DNA of 64,000 nucleotides from Rutidosis leptorrhynchoides (GCF_046630445.1 NC_092338.1:220855501-220919500); one strand, 5' to 3'; counted from the first letter of the stretch, positions 12,501 through 25,250 are shown. Notes: generated by a model not told the origin, from the sequence alone. Program-made: numbers and translations.

Positions 12501-15500
12501 GATGTTTACATTTTGCAGAAAAAGAGATCTTCATCAAGGTATAAAGATGTGACACATGTTGCTCCGGTGATTACCCCGGCTGGAAGGTACAACGCTCTTA
12601 AACTTACAAGGTAGTAAAAGTCGTCAGTCGGGGATGAGTCGGGTGTTGACCAATGTTGACTTTTAGTAATATATCGAACATAAAACATTAATATCTGGTA
12701 CAAAATCTAATTTTAAAGAGTATAATAATTTTGACCTAACTTTGACCCGACTCAGCCCCTACTCAGCTTCGACTCGGAACGACTCAAACCCGACTTGTTA
12801 GCTTTGACCAAATTATAATGCGTTTTTTGGACGACTTGGGACAGGCTTTTTTCCAAACTGCCGAGTCGGCTGACTCTGCCAACTTTTACAACATTCCGAG
12901 TAGATGTGGAAGTTTTTTTTTTTTTTGAAAAGCAAGATAATTTTATTGATAAGGAAATGATACAACGAGGATTACAACATGAATAACACTAATTTGAGCG
13001 AAACTCGAGGACCTATACTAGATATATCGGAGCAGTATTATCAAACTTAACATCAATCACCATTACCCTCATCATCTACTAATACATAAAAAGGATTGTT
13101 TGTTTCAATTCTATCTTTGGAATATGTCTTATTATTACCTTCACCATCAATGCCCTTCCCTTTATCTGTTTTCCTTAAAACATTCTGATTTCGATTTTTC
13201 TGGGACTCCACATTCCAATTTGTTTCCTCCACAGCAATATTGTCTTTAATACCATGATTATTCTTAACTGCATTTTGCTTGATACCTTTTGCTTCTGTTG
13301 ACTGCCATTGACTTTTATTATTATCAAAATTCAACTTATGAGATACCCTTCCTTTCTGACTAACAACTTTAGAACCGTCCTCAACACACTGGTTATTTAA
13401 ATCAACTGTTTCACCATCATTGTTGTTTTTCAAAGCGTCTTTTAACACTTGTGCTGAAACTTCATCTTCTGTTTTATGCCTAATTTTACAAGTATTAAAA
13501 GAGTGCCCAAACACTTTGCAATGAGTGCATAAAGGCGGTTTCCATTGATAAGTCACCTCAAGTTTACCCACTTTGGCTGGAAAAGAACCAATCACAGGAT
13601 AGGAAAATTCGACAAAGCTAGGAAGGTCATCAGCTGCATTGACTTTAGTCAAAACTCTAGCAAAACCTAGTCTTCCACTTTTACTTAAACATCTCTCTGA
13701 AGTAACTTTGTCCATCAACATAGGCCTACCAATACCACTAACAAGTTTACCTATACTTCTGCCATTCCATAGTTCAATGGGTATATTGTGAATGCAAATC
13801 CAAATTGGAACTTTTTCAGGTTCAATTTTTTCAAGCCAAACCCCAGGTTCCCACTGATTCACGAAAAAGGAACATTATTAACTAACCATGGACCACTCTC
13901 AAGAACCTCCTTCATACCCTTTTCGTTATTAAATTTGCATAAATAAAATCCTGCAGCTGTTTTGACGATTTCTTTAAGGTCATACCTTCGCCACATTCTC
14001 CTTAGATGGGCATTAACAACCCTATATTCCATAGAAGTTCCAATAAAATACCCATATAATTGAAGAGAAAAAGCACTACCGCCCTTCTTAACCTCCTCGG
14101 CGGAGAAAACTACTCTCTTTTGACCATTAGACATTAAAACTGGAGGAATGAACTCCATTTTTAATTCTTCTTCATCTTTGGTTTGTTTTAAGAAGTCAGC
14201 AAAAGTGATGTTTGGATTTACCCATGCTCTTGGGGATTTAGTATTTGTATTGCCTTGCCCATCACTAGTCTCAACCCCTTCCATTGTTGTAGATTTAATC
14301 CCAGAAACAACATTATCTTTATCACCGCTATTATTATCCTGCGTATTCATTAAATTTACATTGTCACCCAATGTAAATTGGGAGAAATCATCAGGAACAA
14401 CAATTGACTCTCTAATACCATCATTCTTAAATAACTTAACAGCATTCTCAGCAGCAGCCACTAGGTTTACATCAACCTCATTATAGCTACTATCTTTTGA
14501 ACTTTTAAAGAATACAACAGGACTAGCCGGTTTAGCAACAGCAATAGTTTCACCAATAGATTTAGCAATAATATCATAGTTACTAGCAACAATATCATCA
14601 ATAGAATGATCAGTTACAGCAGAATTCTTACCATACTCATCTTTCTTCCTGTTACCCTTGCGTTTTTTAATTACTTCAGGGAGAATTTTTTCATTAGCAG
14701 GAATAGAAGAATCACCAACATAAGGAACAAATTGAGCACTCTTCTTTTCCTTTGACGGACCATCCCCAACTTCAATTAGCTGGTTCACTTTACCCTTCCT
14801 CTTTCTAGAACTATAGGTTTTCAGAATCTTCCCTTCTGAATCACGATTATCCTTCCCAGGTTGATCAATTGGCACATCTCCCTCGTTCTTATTTGGCTGA
14901 TCAACTTCATCTACCATCAGATTGGAACGTACGACGTCATTCATAATCGGAGATGAACGATCCCCATCAGAATCAGATGAAAACACTTCTCCACTTTTAG
15001 AAGCCGCATCTGATGTTCCACGACTAACCGATCGGTTTCGCAAAATCCTAGTAGCAATGTCCGTTAAATCTTGGTACTTTTTCTTCTTCTTGGACACCAT
15101 GATACTCAGCAGATAGTAATAACAGAGATAGCAGGTATCTCAGTACTATAACTCAAATTTGAAAGCGACAAATCAGACCAATACTCACCTGGGTTTTGGT
15201 CGGAGATCTAAGATAGTCTTACTGGAAGAGAACGGCAGAAAACGGCGGTGCAACAGAGGCTCACGCGCCGGCGCGTGGAATACCGGCAGCTGAGCAAGGC
15301 GGCGCGTGGGAATGGCAGTGGTGGTCAGAACTGAATGAAAATTTCAGGGTTTGCAATTCGAGTATGTATGAATCGATTGGCGGGGGTGGTGAGATGCAAA
15401 AATCAAAAGAAAAAACTAAAAATTCGAGTGGTGGAAGGCAGTGAACAGTGGCCGGATCGCCCTTTTAGGAGAGAGAATTCTGGTACAGGAGGTACATTGC

Positions 15501-18500
15501 AATGGTGGAGATGAGTAGATGTGGAAGTTAATGGGTTAACATGGGTAACTTTTGTGACACACTGAGTTGGCTTGTATTAACCCTGAAACACTTTCTCTCC
15601 AAATTGCTTTTTCTTTCTGTAAATAATTGGCGTCAGGACTCAGTCTGTCATATATGATTATCATGTTAAATGTTCTTGAATAATAACATGATTTTTTATA
15701 ATAATAACTTAATCTTTTGAACAAGATGATCTTGGATTTTCCGTGCATTAAAAGATACACTTTTGGCTTGTTTAGCTACCATTTATAAGCTAATTATTTA
15801 TATCTATATCATACTTGTTTGAGCTGTCAGACATAAACCTAACCTGAATATAATGTTTTTAGGCAAATGGGTCAGACTGATTTTGGCACTTCGATCTTTG
15901 AAGACAAGGTTTCCCCTTTTGAAGATGTCTCAACATTTGATGCTCCACGAAAATCTGAAGTCGAACAAGAACGTGACCGTATTACTTCATTCGATGATAC
16001 AAGAGATGGGCCGGGTTACATAGACTGTATCTTCCGTCCAAGCTACTCAGCACAATCTGAAGACAATAATTCTAAGGAACAGTCTTCTTCTTCTGATTCA
16101 AATCAGCTGAATACTTCTTATCACGATTCGGATGAAAATATCCACAATAGTTACATAGCAGAGCAGAGTAACACAAAATCACCTTACATTACATGGGATG
16201 AAAAGTTAGAAATTATAGATTCTACAGTTTTGCCAAATGAAACTACAAACATATCTAGTACAACTGACAAGGTAGATAATGATGAGAAGGAAGATTCAAA
16301 TTCTAAATTGGTTGGCCATATTGATCTTGAATTTAACGATGAGCTACGTCTTTCAACGTCAGCCGTAGTTGGGGGCCCGCACGATGAGATTGAAAGTGAA
16401 ACCGATTTTTACATGGATGCACTTAACACCATTGAATCAGAGTCTGATAATGATTTAGATTTCCACACAAAGAGAGAACTGCAGCGAAACTCCGATGTGA
16501 TCAACAAAGATGTGGAAGAAGGGATTCATAAAGCAGGTCATCTGGATGACAGCTCAGCGAATTTCGAGTTTCATGTTCCCAAATTTAGACCTATGTCAAA
16601 ATTCCCTGAGTCCCATATGGCAACTTATAATACCTCGAACAATGAGAATTATGAGGGTGTAGCTGGCAGATCTTCAATTTCCCAAAATACCCCTGAAAAT
16701 TTTGAATCTGAAGAAGCTGAAAATGTTAAAAAGGCGGATACTGTTGCCAGTGATGACTTATACTCAAGATCTAAAGAATCAAACTCACAGAATGAACATA
16801 ACTTAATTACTGACGAGTCTCCCGAGCCATCTTTGTCAACTTCTGGTGGTCAAACGACGGTCAGCAATAGTCCCGTAATGTTCTGGACAAATGGTGGCTT
16901 ATTGGGACTAGAGCCTTCTAAACCTCCAGATTTTGGTTTGTCATCTTCTGTTGTACCTGGTCCGATCGAGGAATCTAAAACTGGAAATACAATCAATAAC
17001 AATGGACATATTGCTGATGGTCTAAATTTTGTTCAAGAACATGATGGTAAAGATGATCCTACGAATGGTATAACAGATGATGTGATTAATTCATTCCGGA
17101 TATTTGAATTCAGGAATAGATTACTAGTTAATGGTCTTAGAAAACAAATATCACTTGTTGGGGATGAAAGGCTAGCCAGTTCTGTAAAATCCGAAGTTCC
17201 CGAGAATACAAGTACGCGTAAACCATACGGAACCGTTACTGGGATACCATTCAGAGAACAATTTGGAAACCGAACTTCCTTTGTCTCACCTTCTTCTCCA
17301 CCTCTTAAACATATGAAGATATCTTTCCAGCCTATCGATGGTTTTGAGACGTCTAAACTGAAATTGATGTTTCCTGATGGAAACAGTAATAATAATGAAA
17401 GTAACAACGGACACATGTTCCCTTCATTTCAGTTGGTGCCAGAGCCAGAAATTTCATTACACGAGTCTGCTTCAGACTCTGATGATGATAACACGTTTTG
17501 TAGATCGTCACCGTATGCATCAGATGACGACTGCCATAGTAATAGTAATAGTAATCCTTCTGAATCAAATTCCGATCAGTGGGACTCAAAAGACGCTCCC
17601 GGAATCAAGGATCATGAGGTAGATGATGCTTTTGGAAGGATCTCATCATCTGCAGAATCTGTTTCAAGCTCTCTTGTGAATGGAATCAGATTGCAACAAC
17701 CTTCTCAGTGTGGTCTTTTATTTGATATTCCTAACTTTGATGCTATGAAGACTTCATCACATAATAACCAGGTAACCGATGACTTCAACGAGCCTACACC
17801 ACCTCCGCCACCACTGCCGCCGATGGAATGGCGGGGTATTAAGCCACATCCGAATGTGACATTGGAGAACGAAGATGGTCTTTCAAAGGCCTTGAATTAT
17901 GCGTTGAATCTTACACCTCCGGAGACTACACTCCCTCGGCAACCAAAGCCAGCTCCCACAAAACAAGATCACTTCGTTAAAATGGACGAGCCTCTGCTTA
18001 AGCACAAGGTAAGCTTGTTATATTTCATGGTTTCATCTAATAGGTTATATTTAATATTTAATTTAGGGTGTGTTTGATTAAACATAATGATTAAGCGTTG
18101 AATGATTCAAAGGTTTTGACTGAATTTAGTTTCGAACAAAAATAATATGATTGATAATCATTCGAAATAAACTTTATGAATGATGTAAAACCAATGTATT
18201 AACCTTTTAAATGAATAAAAATAAATAATATAATTGTTTGATAGCTGTTATGGATATGATTTAAGGAGGATAGTAAATGAAATATATTTGCTGAATGGTT
18301 AAGAGTGAATGGTTAAGAGAGTAATTCAACTTTGAATGGTTCAGCACAATTGTTTTGTTGAACCGTTGAACATCATTCTTTTCATTCAGATGTCAAAAAA
18401 CAAACACACTGAATGAATGCTTAACGATTCAACATTACTATTGAACCATTCAATTAAGAGGCAAACAAACGCATCGTTAGAGCACCACCATACCATATTT

Positions 18501-20135
18501 GAGTATTTCTGAGAACAAAAACTAATGGGTAAAAATATTGTATTTTGTTTGTACAGCGGCCAGACTGGCAAAACCTACATGTTCAGAATGAATCTATTCG
18601 CACCAATAATGGAAAATTGGCTGATGAAAAGGCAGACTTTCTACAGCAGATTAGAACAAAAGTGAGTAACCTTTTTTCTGTTCTTTTCATTTGAGTCTTT
18701 ATCCCAATCATAAAAACCTTTGAATTTCAGTTTTGTAGTGAATTAGATCAACCTTAATATCACAGCTTTAAAAAATAAACTATGTACTTTTCTGGTTCTT
18801 TCTGTAAACAACAAAATTAGTGCTGTAAATGAGCAGAGGTACTCTCAATATGAAGCTCGTTTAATAAATGTTCCTGAGCTCGCGCTTCATTTTTCGAGCT
18901 CGAACTAGCTCGTGACCCTAAACGAGCTTTTCAGATATATACATTATATTTGTAAGAATATATAATACATAAGTATATAATAATAGTTTAGCTACTATTA
19001 TATAAATGATGGTTAAAATTGTAATATTAAATATGATTCTAAGTGGATAAAAATTACCTAATGATAATTATGAAATTATATTAAATTAAACAATATAAAT
19101 AAAAAAATGATTCGAGCTTGTAAAATATGAAACGAGCCGAGCTCGAGCTTAAGATATTAGGCTTGAACCGAGCCGAGCTCGCCCGAGCTCTTTGAAATTT
19201 AAGTTAGCCGAGCTCGAGCTCGGCTTGGCTCGTTTACACCCCTAGAAAATCAACTATAATTCGGACTTTCGACAGGATCATTTCACTATCCTTACACTTA
19301 ATCAAATGATTGTCACGAAAATATGTTTTTGATTATGTAAGCTACATATGTGAACTCGATTATCCACTTCTACTAAACGATATTGTGTCAGTAAAACCTA
19401 TCTTTGGAGATAAATCTTCCATATGCACACATTATATTTGAATTCTAATACGAGGTTGACATGTAAACACACCCTTTTTTATGGGTTGCAGTCACGTAAT
19501 CTTAGACGTACATCAACTGCTCTGACAACTCCTACACCAGCTGCTGGCCATACCAGCGTTAAAGTTACTGCAATTCTCGAGAAGGCAAGCGCAATCCGAC
19601 AGGTTTCCACCCATTCTCTTTTCATCTAATGTCTCCTTATTTGAGGATCGACAAATCAAGTATTCAAATTAATTGGGAAACCGCTGAATACATCATTTCC
19701 GTTCAGCAGTTTTCTACATCCAGTTATTTCTATGAATTTTTCACAAGAGCTGGCAATTTTTATTTTTTATTCTTGTGAATAATTCGAATTGGAGTGTTCA
19801 AGTCCAAATGGATCAAAAAATAAAAAATAAAAAGCTGTAAATGAAAATGGTCAGATGGATAAACACTATTTTAGTATTTTGAATGCATACAATTTCCTAA
19901 TTGCTTTATTAAAACCTTTACAATACGATTGTTGTATTTTTTGTAAAGATATATTTGGTGCATTAATTTTTTTAAAAATAGGTTTGACCTCGCCGGTTCG
20001 TTGCCTAAGCTGTCTGACTCATCCATTTTGCTACCTATAAACTAATCATATCTTTTTGTAACTTATCAATGAAATACCTGCTCATGTCAGGCTGTAGGAA
20101 GTGATGATGGAGAAGATAACTGGAGTGACAATTGA
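9597..20135 (+). CDS. SCAR: SCAR/WAVE family protein (nine exons, 1016 aa)
   Basis: Subunit of the WAVE/SCAR regulatory complex, which activates the ARP2/3 actin nucleator downstream of ROP GTPases and shapes trichomes and pavement cells. I assembled exons 9597-9751, 11673-11836, 11936-12059, 12150-12282, 12519-12586, 15863-18008, 18557-18661, 19492-19602 and 20091-20135; all introns are GT..AG and phases agree, giving 3051 nt. Residues 1-192 form the SCAR homology domain (start [12 protein letters not shown], then [23 protein letters not shown]). The large exon 6 is acidic, Ser-rich and probably disordered. A proline-rich stretch near residue 860 ([13 protein letters not shown]) is typical. 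Residues 950-975 carry a WH2-like actin-binding motif ([16 protein letters not shown]), followed by a central region ([16 protein letters not shown]) and an acidic tail with W1013. Length fits Arabidopsis SCAR1/SCAR3 better than the longer SCAR2. The gene looks intact. Confidence 0.93.
11221..11434 (-). mobile_element. SINE with (TTG)n tail in SCAR intron 1
   Basis: On the minus strand it starts near 11434, reads through CCAGAAGC-type and CCCCCATACACCACTTATGTGG sequence, and ends in TGGTATTGGGTTTTTTTG then (TTG)n. A (TTG)n tail is known for the TS-type plant SINEs. Similar AAATTTA strings flank both sides (11215-11221 and 11440-11446), consistent with a short target duplication. Confidence 0.65.
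12898..12914. repeat. Left 17-bp target site duplication of the ORF1-only LINE
   Basis: GAGTAGATGTGGAAGTT, identical to 15513-15529. The last two T may belong to the poly(T) of the element. Confidence 0.9.
12915..15512 (-). mobile_element. ORF1-only non-LTR retroelement in SCAR intron 5
   Basis: A 2.6-kb insertion in antisense to SCAR, bounded by a 17-bp target duplication. On its own strand it has a GC-rich 5' UTR (15512-15101), an ORF1 with DUF4283 and a zinc knuckle (15100-13053), a 125-bp 3' UTR containing AATAAA near 12945, and a poly(A) tract (poly(T) on the plus strand, 12913-12926). There is no endonuclease or reverse transcriptase ORF and no room for one. Target-primed reverse transcription normally truncates the 5' end; here the 5' and 3' ends are present and ORF2 is missing, so it is a non-autonomous form that must have used another LINE's enzymes. 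Confidence 0.8.
13053..15100 (-). pseudogene. LINE ORF1 protein (DUF4283 + CCHC zinc knuckle), one frameshift
   Basis: The first part (15100-13859) starts [14 protein letters not shown], has an acidic/basic low-complexity region of about 300 residues and enters the DUF4283 domain ([20 protein letters not shown], then AAGFYLCKF and GPWLVNN). At 13859-13862 the frame breaks after NVPF in a run of five T; the domain resumes in the next frame as [20 protein letters not shown] and continues through [18 protein letters not shown] to a zinc knuckle [14 protein letters not shown] (near 13493-13534). The C-terminal 120 residues are Asn/Lys-rich. Together about 683 residues, the length of a complete plant L1 ORF1. 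A one-base contraction of a T run would explain the break; ribosomal slippage at this run is possible but unsupported. Confidence 0.8.
15513..15529. repeat. Right 17-bp target site duplication of the ORF1-only LINE
   Basis: Direct copy of 12898-12914. Confidence 0.9.
18065..18477. mobile_element. MITE-like element in SCAR intron 6
   Basis: The left end GGGTGTGTTTGATT and the right end GGCAAACAAACGCATC are imperfect inverted repeats, and internal sequence is a series of inverted GAATG/CATTC and TTGAACC/GGTTCAA words. The GGGTGTGTTTG start is typical of small hAT-type plant MITEs. Target duplication not resolved. Confidence 0.5.
18820..19245. mobile_element. GAGCTCG-rich MITE-like element in SCAR intron 7
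   Basis: Starts near TAGTGCTGTAAATGAGC and ends GGCTCGTTTACACCCCTAG, whose reverse complement TAGGGGTGTAAACGAGCC matches the start imperfectly. Multiple CGAGCTCG/GAGCCGAGC palindromes lie near both ends around an AT-rich centre. This foldback style with a (G)GTGTAAACGAGC terminus is a frequent plant MITE type. Confidence 0.6.
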
Positions 20136-20417
20136 TTGTGTATAAGGCCAACCTCAGGTGATCTACCACTTCTATATGTTAATTAATGCTCTCGTTCCTC
20201 CTCCTTGTAATTATTAGTCTATAATCCTGTTTTTGTATCTATTCTTTGTTAATGATTTGATCACATTATGAATAAAATCAAGTTTACTGAGTTTAAGTTT
20301 TGATCTGTTGTACAATGTACAGTCTAGTTATGTTGGCTGCAATAATTCAGTACTTGGTTAAATAACACCAATGTTTAGCAAACTACAGTATATTTTATTC
20401 TCTTACTGTATTTGATT

Positions 20418-20419
<2 letters not shown>

Positions 20420-20479
<60 letters not shown>
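20420..20479. repeat. TA microsatellite (left flank of the MITE)
   Basis: About 30 TA units directly to the left of the element at 20480. Confidence 0.9.
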
Positions 20480-20482
<3 letters not shown>

Positions 20483-21154
20483 GGATCAATGGGAAGGATC
20501 AATGGGAAGTAACCAATCGGGGAAAGCGGGAGGAAGCAAAAATTTTTTTTTTCGTTTTTTTGAATTTTTTTTTCCGGCATCAAGATAACACGAAAATATG
20601 AACATTTAGAAGAGACACTTCATGGTGAATGTTATTATTTATGCGGGAAAACGATCGACAAAAATAACATTCAAGATAATATTGTTCGTGAAAAATATGA
20701 ACGTTTTTTTTTTCCATGTTTTGTGAAGTAAAATTTAGCCCGATTTAAAGTTTAGGGTTTGGTGTTTTGGGTTTATTCCATAAACCCAAAACACTAAACC
20801 CTAAACTCTAAACCGTTCGTGTTAAAAACTCAATCTAAATCCTAAATCTAAACCTTAAATCTAAACCCTAAACCTTAAATTTCTAAACCCTAATATCTAA
20901 ACCCTATAAACCCTAATATCTAAACCCTAATATCTAAACCCCAATAGTTAAAACCTCAAAATACGCTCGAAAAACACGATAATTGTTATATATTACTTCT
21001 TCGAGCGTTTTTCCGTCAAAATAAAAACATTTATCACAAAGTGTCTCTACTAAATGTTCATATTTTCATCTCATCTATAATGTTCTTGAACAAAGTTTTT
21101 TCAAAAAACGAAAAAAAAAGTTTTTGCTTCCTCCCGCTTCCCCTCGAATGGTTT

Positions 21155-21155
<1 letters not shown>
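20480..21155. mobile_element. Long-TIR MITE flanked by TA microsatellites
   Basis: Both ends carry the same inverted block: GCGGGAGGAAGCAAAAA then poly(T), TTCG and a T-run (20527-20570), and its reverse complement at 21110-21145. Matching continues inward to GAAAATATGAACATTTAG and GAGACACTT (20592-20623 and 21038-21070). Each side is bordered by a TA run, as in Micron-type MITEs that target TA microsatellites. The centre (20740-20950) contains degenerate AAACCCTAA words and a hairpin at 20752-20808. Confidence 0.65.
20752..20808. repeat. Hairpin of telomere-like words
   Basis: GTTTAGGGTTTGGTGTTTTG, then GGTTTAT, a three-base loop, and the reverse complement. It is followed by several TAAACCCTAA-type words up to 20945. 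These are degenerate and not a telomere array. Confidence 0.7.
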
Positions 21156-21215
<60 letters not shown>

Positions 21216-21238
21216 GCATATATATATATATATATATG
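21156..21238. repeat. TA microsatellite (right flank of the MITE)
   Basis: Two TA runs separated by GGGCA. Confidence 0.85.
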
Positions 21239-21390
21239 GGCACGATCCGTGGCTAAGCTTAAAACGAGTATAAACTGGATAAGCAAATGTGGTCCACAAA
21301 ATATCATAAAACTTCATTTTAGCTTAAAATGCATAGAAGGGTAAAAGAGTCATTTTAATTAATTATACAAAAGTTAACATATTTTTAACC

Positions 21391-21815
21391 ACCACCCACA
21401 ACCACCCACCACCACCCACAACCACCCACCACCATCAACCACCCCCACTACCAACCACCACCACCACCACCGCCACTACCATCACCCACCACCTACCACC
21501 GCCAACAACCACCCAACACCCACCACCACTAACCACCACCACCCACTCCCACCACCACCAACCACCACCAACCACCACCACCCACCCACCACCAACCACC
21601 ACCCACTACCACATCCACCACCCCTACCACCACCTACCACCACCAACAACCAACACCACCAACCAACTACCACCAACCACCACCAACTACAACTAACACC
21701 ACCAACCACCATCACCACCCACCACCACCACCAACACCACCACCAACCATCACCATCACCCACCATCAACCACCACCACCACCACCACCCACCACCCACC
21801 ACCCCTACCCACCAC
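21391..21815. repeat. CCA/ACC-rich C/A-only array, segment 1
   Basis: The plus strand is nearly all C and A, built from CCACCA, CCAACC and CACC words with scattered T. The complement is GGTGG/GGTTGG-rich. Long low-complexity open frames here (Trp/Gly/Val-rich on the minus strand) are artefacts. The array continues after the retrotransposon at 35410. Confidence 0.9.
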
Positions 21816-21820
21816 GGCTA

Positions 21821-24800
21821 TGAAATGTCCCGTTCTTATTGATTAAAAACGTTCCATATTAATTGATTTCGTTGCGAGGTTTTGACCTCTATATGAGACG
21901 TTTTTTCAAAGACTGCATTCATTTTTAAAACAAACCATAACCTTTATTTCATAAATAAAGGTTTAAAAAGCTTTACGTAGATTATCAAATAATGATAATC
22001 TAAAATATCCTGTTTACACACGACCATTACATAATGGCTTACAATACAAATATGTTATATCGAAATTAGTTTCTTGAATGCAGTTTTTACACAATATCAT
22101 ACAAACATGGACTCCAAATCTTGTCCTTATTTTAGTATGCAACAGCGGAAGCTCTTAGTATTCACCTGAGAATAAACATGCTTTAAACGTCAACAAAAAT
22201 GTTGGTGAGTTATAGGTTTAACCTATATATATCAAATCGTAACAATAGACCACAAGATTTCATATTTCAATACACATCCCATACATAGAGATAAAAATCA
22301 TTCATATGGTGAACACCTGGTAACCGACATTAACAAGATGCATATATAAGAATATCCCCATCATTCCGGGACACCCTTCGGATATGATATAAATTTCGAA
22401 GTACTAAAGCATCCGGTACTTTGGATGGGGTTTGTTAGGCCCAATAGATCTATCTTTAGGATTCGCGTCAATTAGGGTGTCTGTTCCCTAATTCTTAGAT
22501 TACCAGACTTAAAAAAAGGGGCATATTCAATTTCGATAATTCAACCATAGAATGTAGTTTCACGTACTTGTGTCTATTTTGTAAATCATTTATAAAACCT
22601 GCATGTATTCTCATTCCAAAAATATTACATTTTAAAAGTGGGACTATAACTCACTTTCACAGATTTTTACTTCATCGGGAAGCAAGACTTGGCCACTGGT
22701 TGATTCACGAACCTATAACAATATATACATATATATCAAAGTATGTTCAAAATATATTTACAATACTTTTAATACATTTTGATGTTTTAAGTTTATTAAG
22801 TCAGCTGTCCTCGTTAGTAACATACAACTAGTTATCCACAGTTAGATGTACAGAAATAAATCGATAAATATTATCTTGAATCAATCCACGACCCAGTGTA
22901 TACGTATCTCAGTATTGATCACAACTCAAACTATATATATATTTTAGAATCAACCTCAACCCTGTATAGCTAACTCCAACATTCACATATAGAGTGTCTA
23001 TGGTTGTTCCGCAATATATATATAGATGGGTCGACATGATAGGTCATACGTGTCTATGGTATCTCAAGATTACATAATATACAATATAAGTTGATTAGGT
23101 TATGGTTGGAATAGATTTATTACTAACTTTCACGTAGGTAAAATGAGTAGTTTTTATCAATCTTGTTTTACTCGCCATTTCTTCGTTTCTAATCCGTTTT
23201 GAGTGATTCCAGTGGTCACGGTTTCATATTGAACTTAACTTTATGAATCTAAATAGAAAAAGTATAAGTTTATAGTCGGAAATACAAGTTACAAGTCGTT
23301 TTTGAAAGAGGTAGTCATTTCCGTCGAAAGAACAACATCTTGATGACCATTTTGAAAAACATACTTTCACTTTGAGTTTAACCATGATTTTTGGATATAG
23401 TTTCATGTTCATAAGAAAAATCATTTTTCCAGAAGTATAGCTTTTAAATCAAAGTTCTTCTTAGCTTTTAATTATCCCAACCAAAACAGCCTCCGGTTTT
23501 ACTACGACGGCGTATATCCAGTTTTATGGTGTTTATCGTGTTTTCGGGTTTTAAATCATTAAGTTAGCATATCATATAGATATAGAACATGTGTTTAGTT
23601 GATTTTAAAAGTCTAGTTAGAAGGATTAACTTTATTTGCGAACAAGTTTAGAATTAACTAAACTATGTTCTAGTGATTACAAGTTTATAACGTTGAATAA
23701 GACAGCTTTTTATGTATGAATCGAATGATGTTATGAACATCATTACTACCTCAAGTTCCTTGGATAAACCTACTGGAAATGAGAAAAAATGGATCTAGCT
23801 TCAAAGGATCCTTGGATGGCTTGAAAGTTCTTGAAGCAGAATCATGACACGAAAACAATTTCAAGTAAGATTTCCACTCGAAATAAGATTGTTATAGTTA
23901 TAGAAATTGAATTAAAGTTTGAATATGATTATTACCTTGTATTAGAAAGATAACCTACTGTAAGTAACAAAGGTTTCTTGATCTTGGATGATTACTTGGA
24001 ATGGATTTAGAAAACTTGGAAGTAAACTTGCAATCTTGGAAGTATTCTTGATTTTATGAAACTAGAACTTTTGGAATTTATGAAGAACACTTAGAACTTG
24101 AAGATAGAACTTGAGAGAGATCAATTAGATAAAGAAAATTGAAGAATGAAAGTGTTTGTAGGTGTTTTTGGTCGTTGGTGTATGGATTAGATATAAAGGA
24201 TATGTAATTTTGTTTTCATGTAAATAAGTCATGAATGATTACTCATATTTTTGTAATTTTATGAGATATTTCATGCTAGTTGCCAAATTATGGTTCCCAT
24301 ATGTGTTAGGTGACTCACATGGGCTGCTAAGAGCTGATCATTAGAGTGTATATACCAATAGTACATACATCTAAAAGCTGTGTATTGTACGAGTACGAAT
24401 ACGGGTGCATACGAGTAGATTTGTTGATGAAACTGAACGAGGATGTAATTGTAAGCATTTTTGTTAAGTAGAAGTATTTTGATAAGTGTCTTGAAGTCTT
24501 TCAAAATTGTATGAATACATGTTAAAACACTACATGTATATACATTTTAACTGAGTCGTTAAGTCATCGTTAGTCGTTACATATAAATGTTTTTTTGAAA
24601 CCTTTAGGTTAACGATCTTGTTAAATGTTGTTAACCCAATGTTTATAATATCAAATGAGATTTTAAATTATTATATTATCATGATATTATGATGTACGAA
24701 TATCTCTTAATATGATCTATATACATTAAATGTCGTTACAACGATAATCGTTACATATATGTCTCGTTTCAAAATCATTAAGTTAGTAGTCTTATTTTTA

Positions 24801-25249
24801 CATATGTAGTTCATTGTTAATACACTTAATGATATATTTACTTATCATTTAACATAATTAACCAAGTGTATCAATATCTTAATATGATTCATATCTACCT
24901 AGTAAGACGTTATAACGATAATCGTTATATATATCGTTTTCGAGTTTCTTAATTTAATAGTCTCATTTTTATGTATATAACTCATTGTTAAAATACCTAA
25001 TGAGATACATACTTATAATAAAATCATGTTAACTATATATATAACCATATATATGTCATCGTATAGTTTTTACAAGTTTTAACGTTCGTGAATCACCGGT
25101 CAACTTGGGTGGTCATTTGTCTATATGAAACCTATTCCAATTAATCAAGTCTTAATAAGTTTGATTGCTTAACATGTTGGAAACACTTAATCATGTAAAT
25201 ATCAATTTCATTTAATATATATAAACATGGAAAAGTTCGGGTCACTACA
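21821..25249 (-). repeat. Chromovirus LTR (3' LTR in element sense)
   Basis: 3429 bp, begins TGAAATGTCCCG and ends GGTCACTACA on the plus strand; nearly identical to 31846-35407. The preceding GGCTA and the GACTA after the second LTR form a 5-bp target duplication with one mismatch. No gene inside. Confidence 0.92.
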
Positions 25250-25250
25250 G

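Noticed and set aside
20815-20945. Interstitial telomeric array
   Set aside because: Only scattered AAACCCTAA-like words with variable spacing inside a MITE.
22568-22831. 87-residue plus-strand ORF present in both chromovirus LTRs (also 32593-32856)
   Set aside because: The LTRs are nearly identical because of recent insertion, so conservation says nothing; no recognisable domain.
24271-24504. 77-residue minus-strand ORF in both chromovirus LTRs (also 34428-34661)
   Set aside because: Same reason: duplicated with the LTR, no features.
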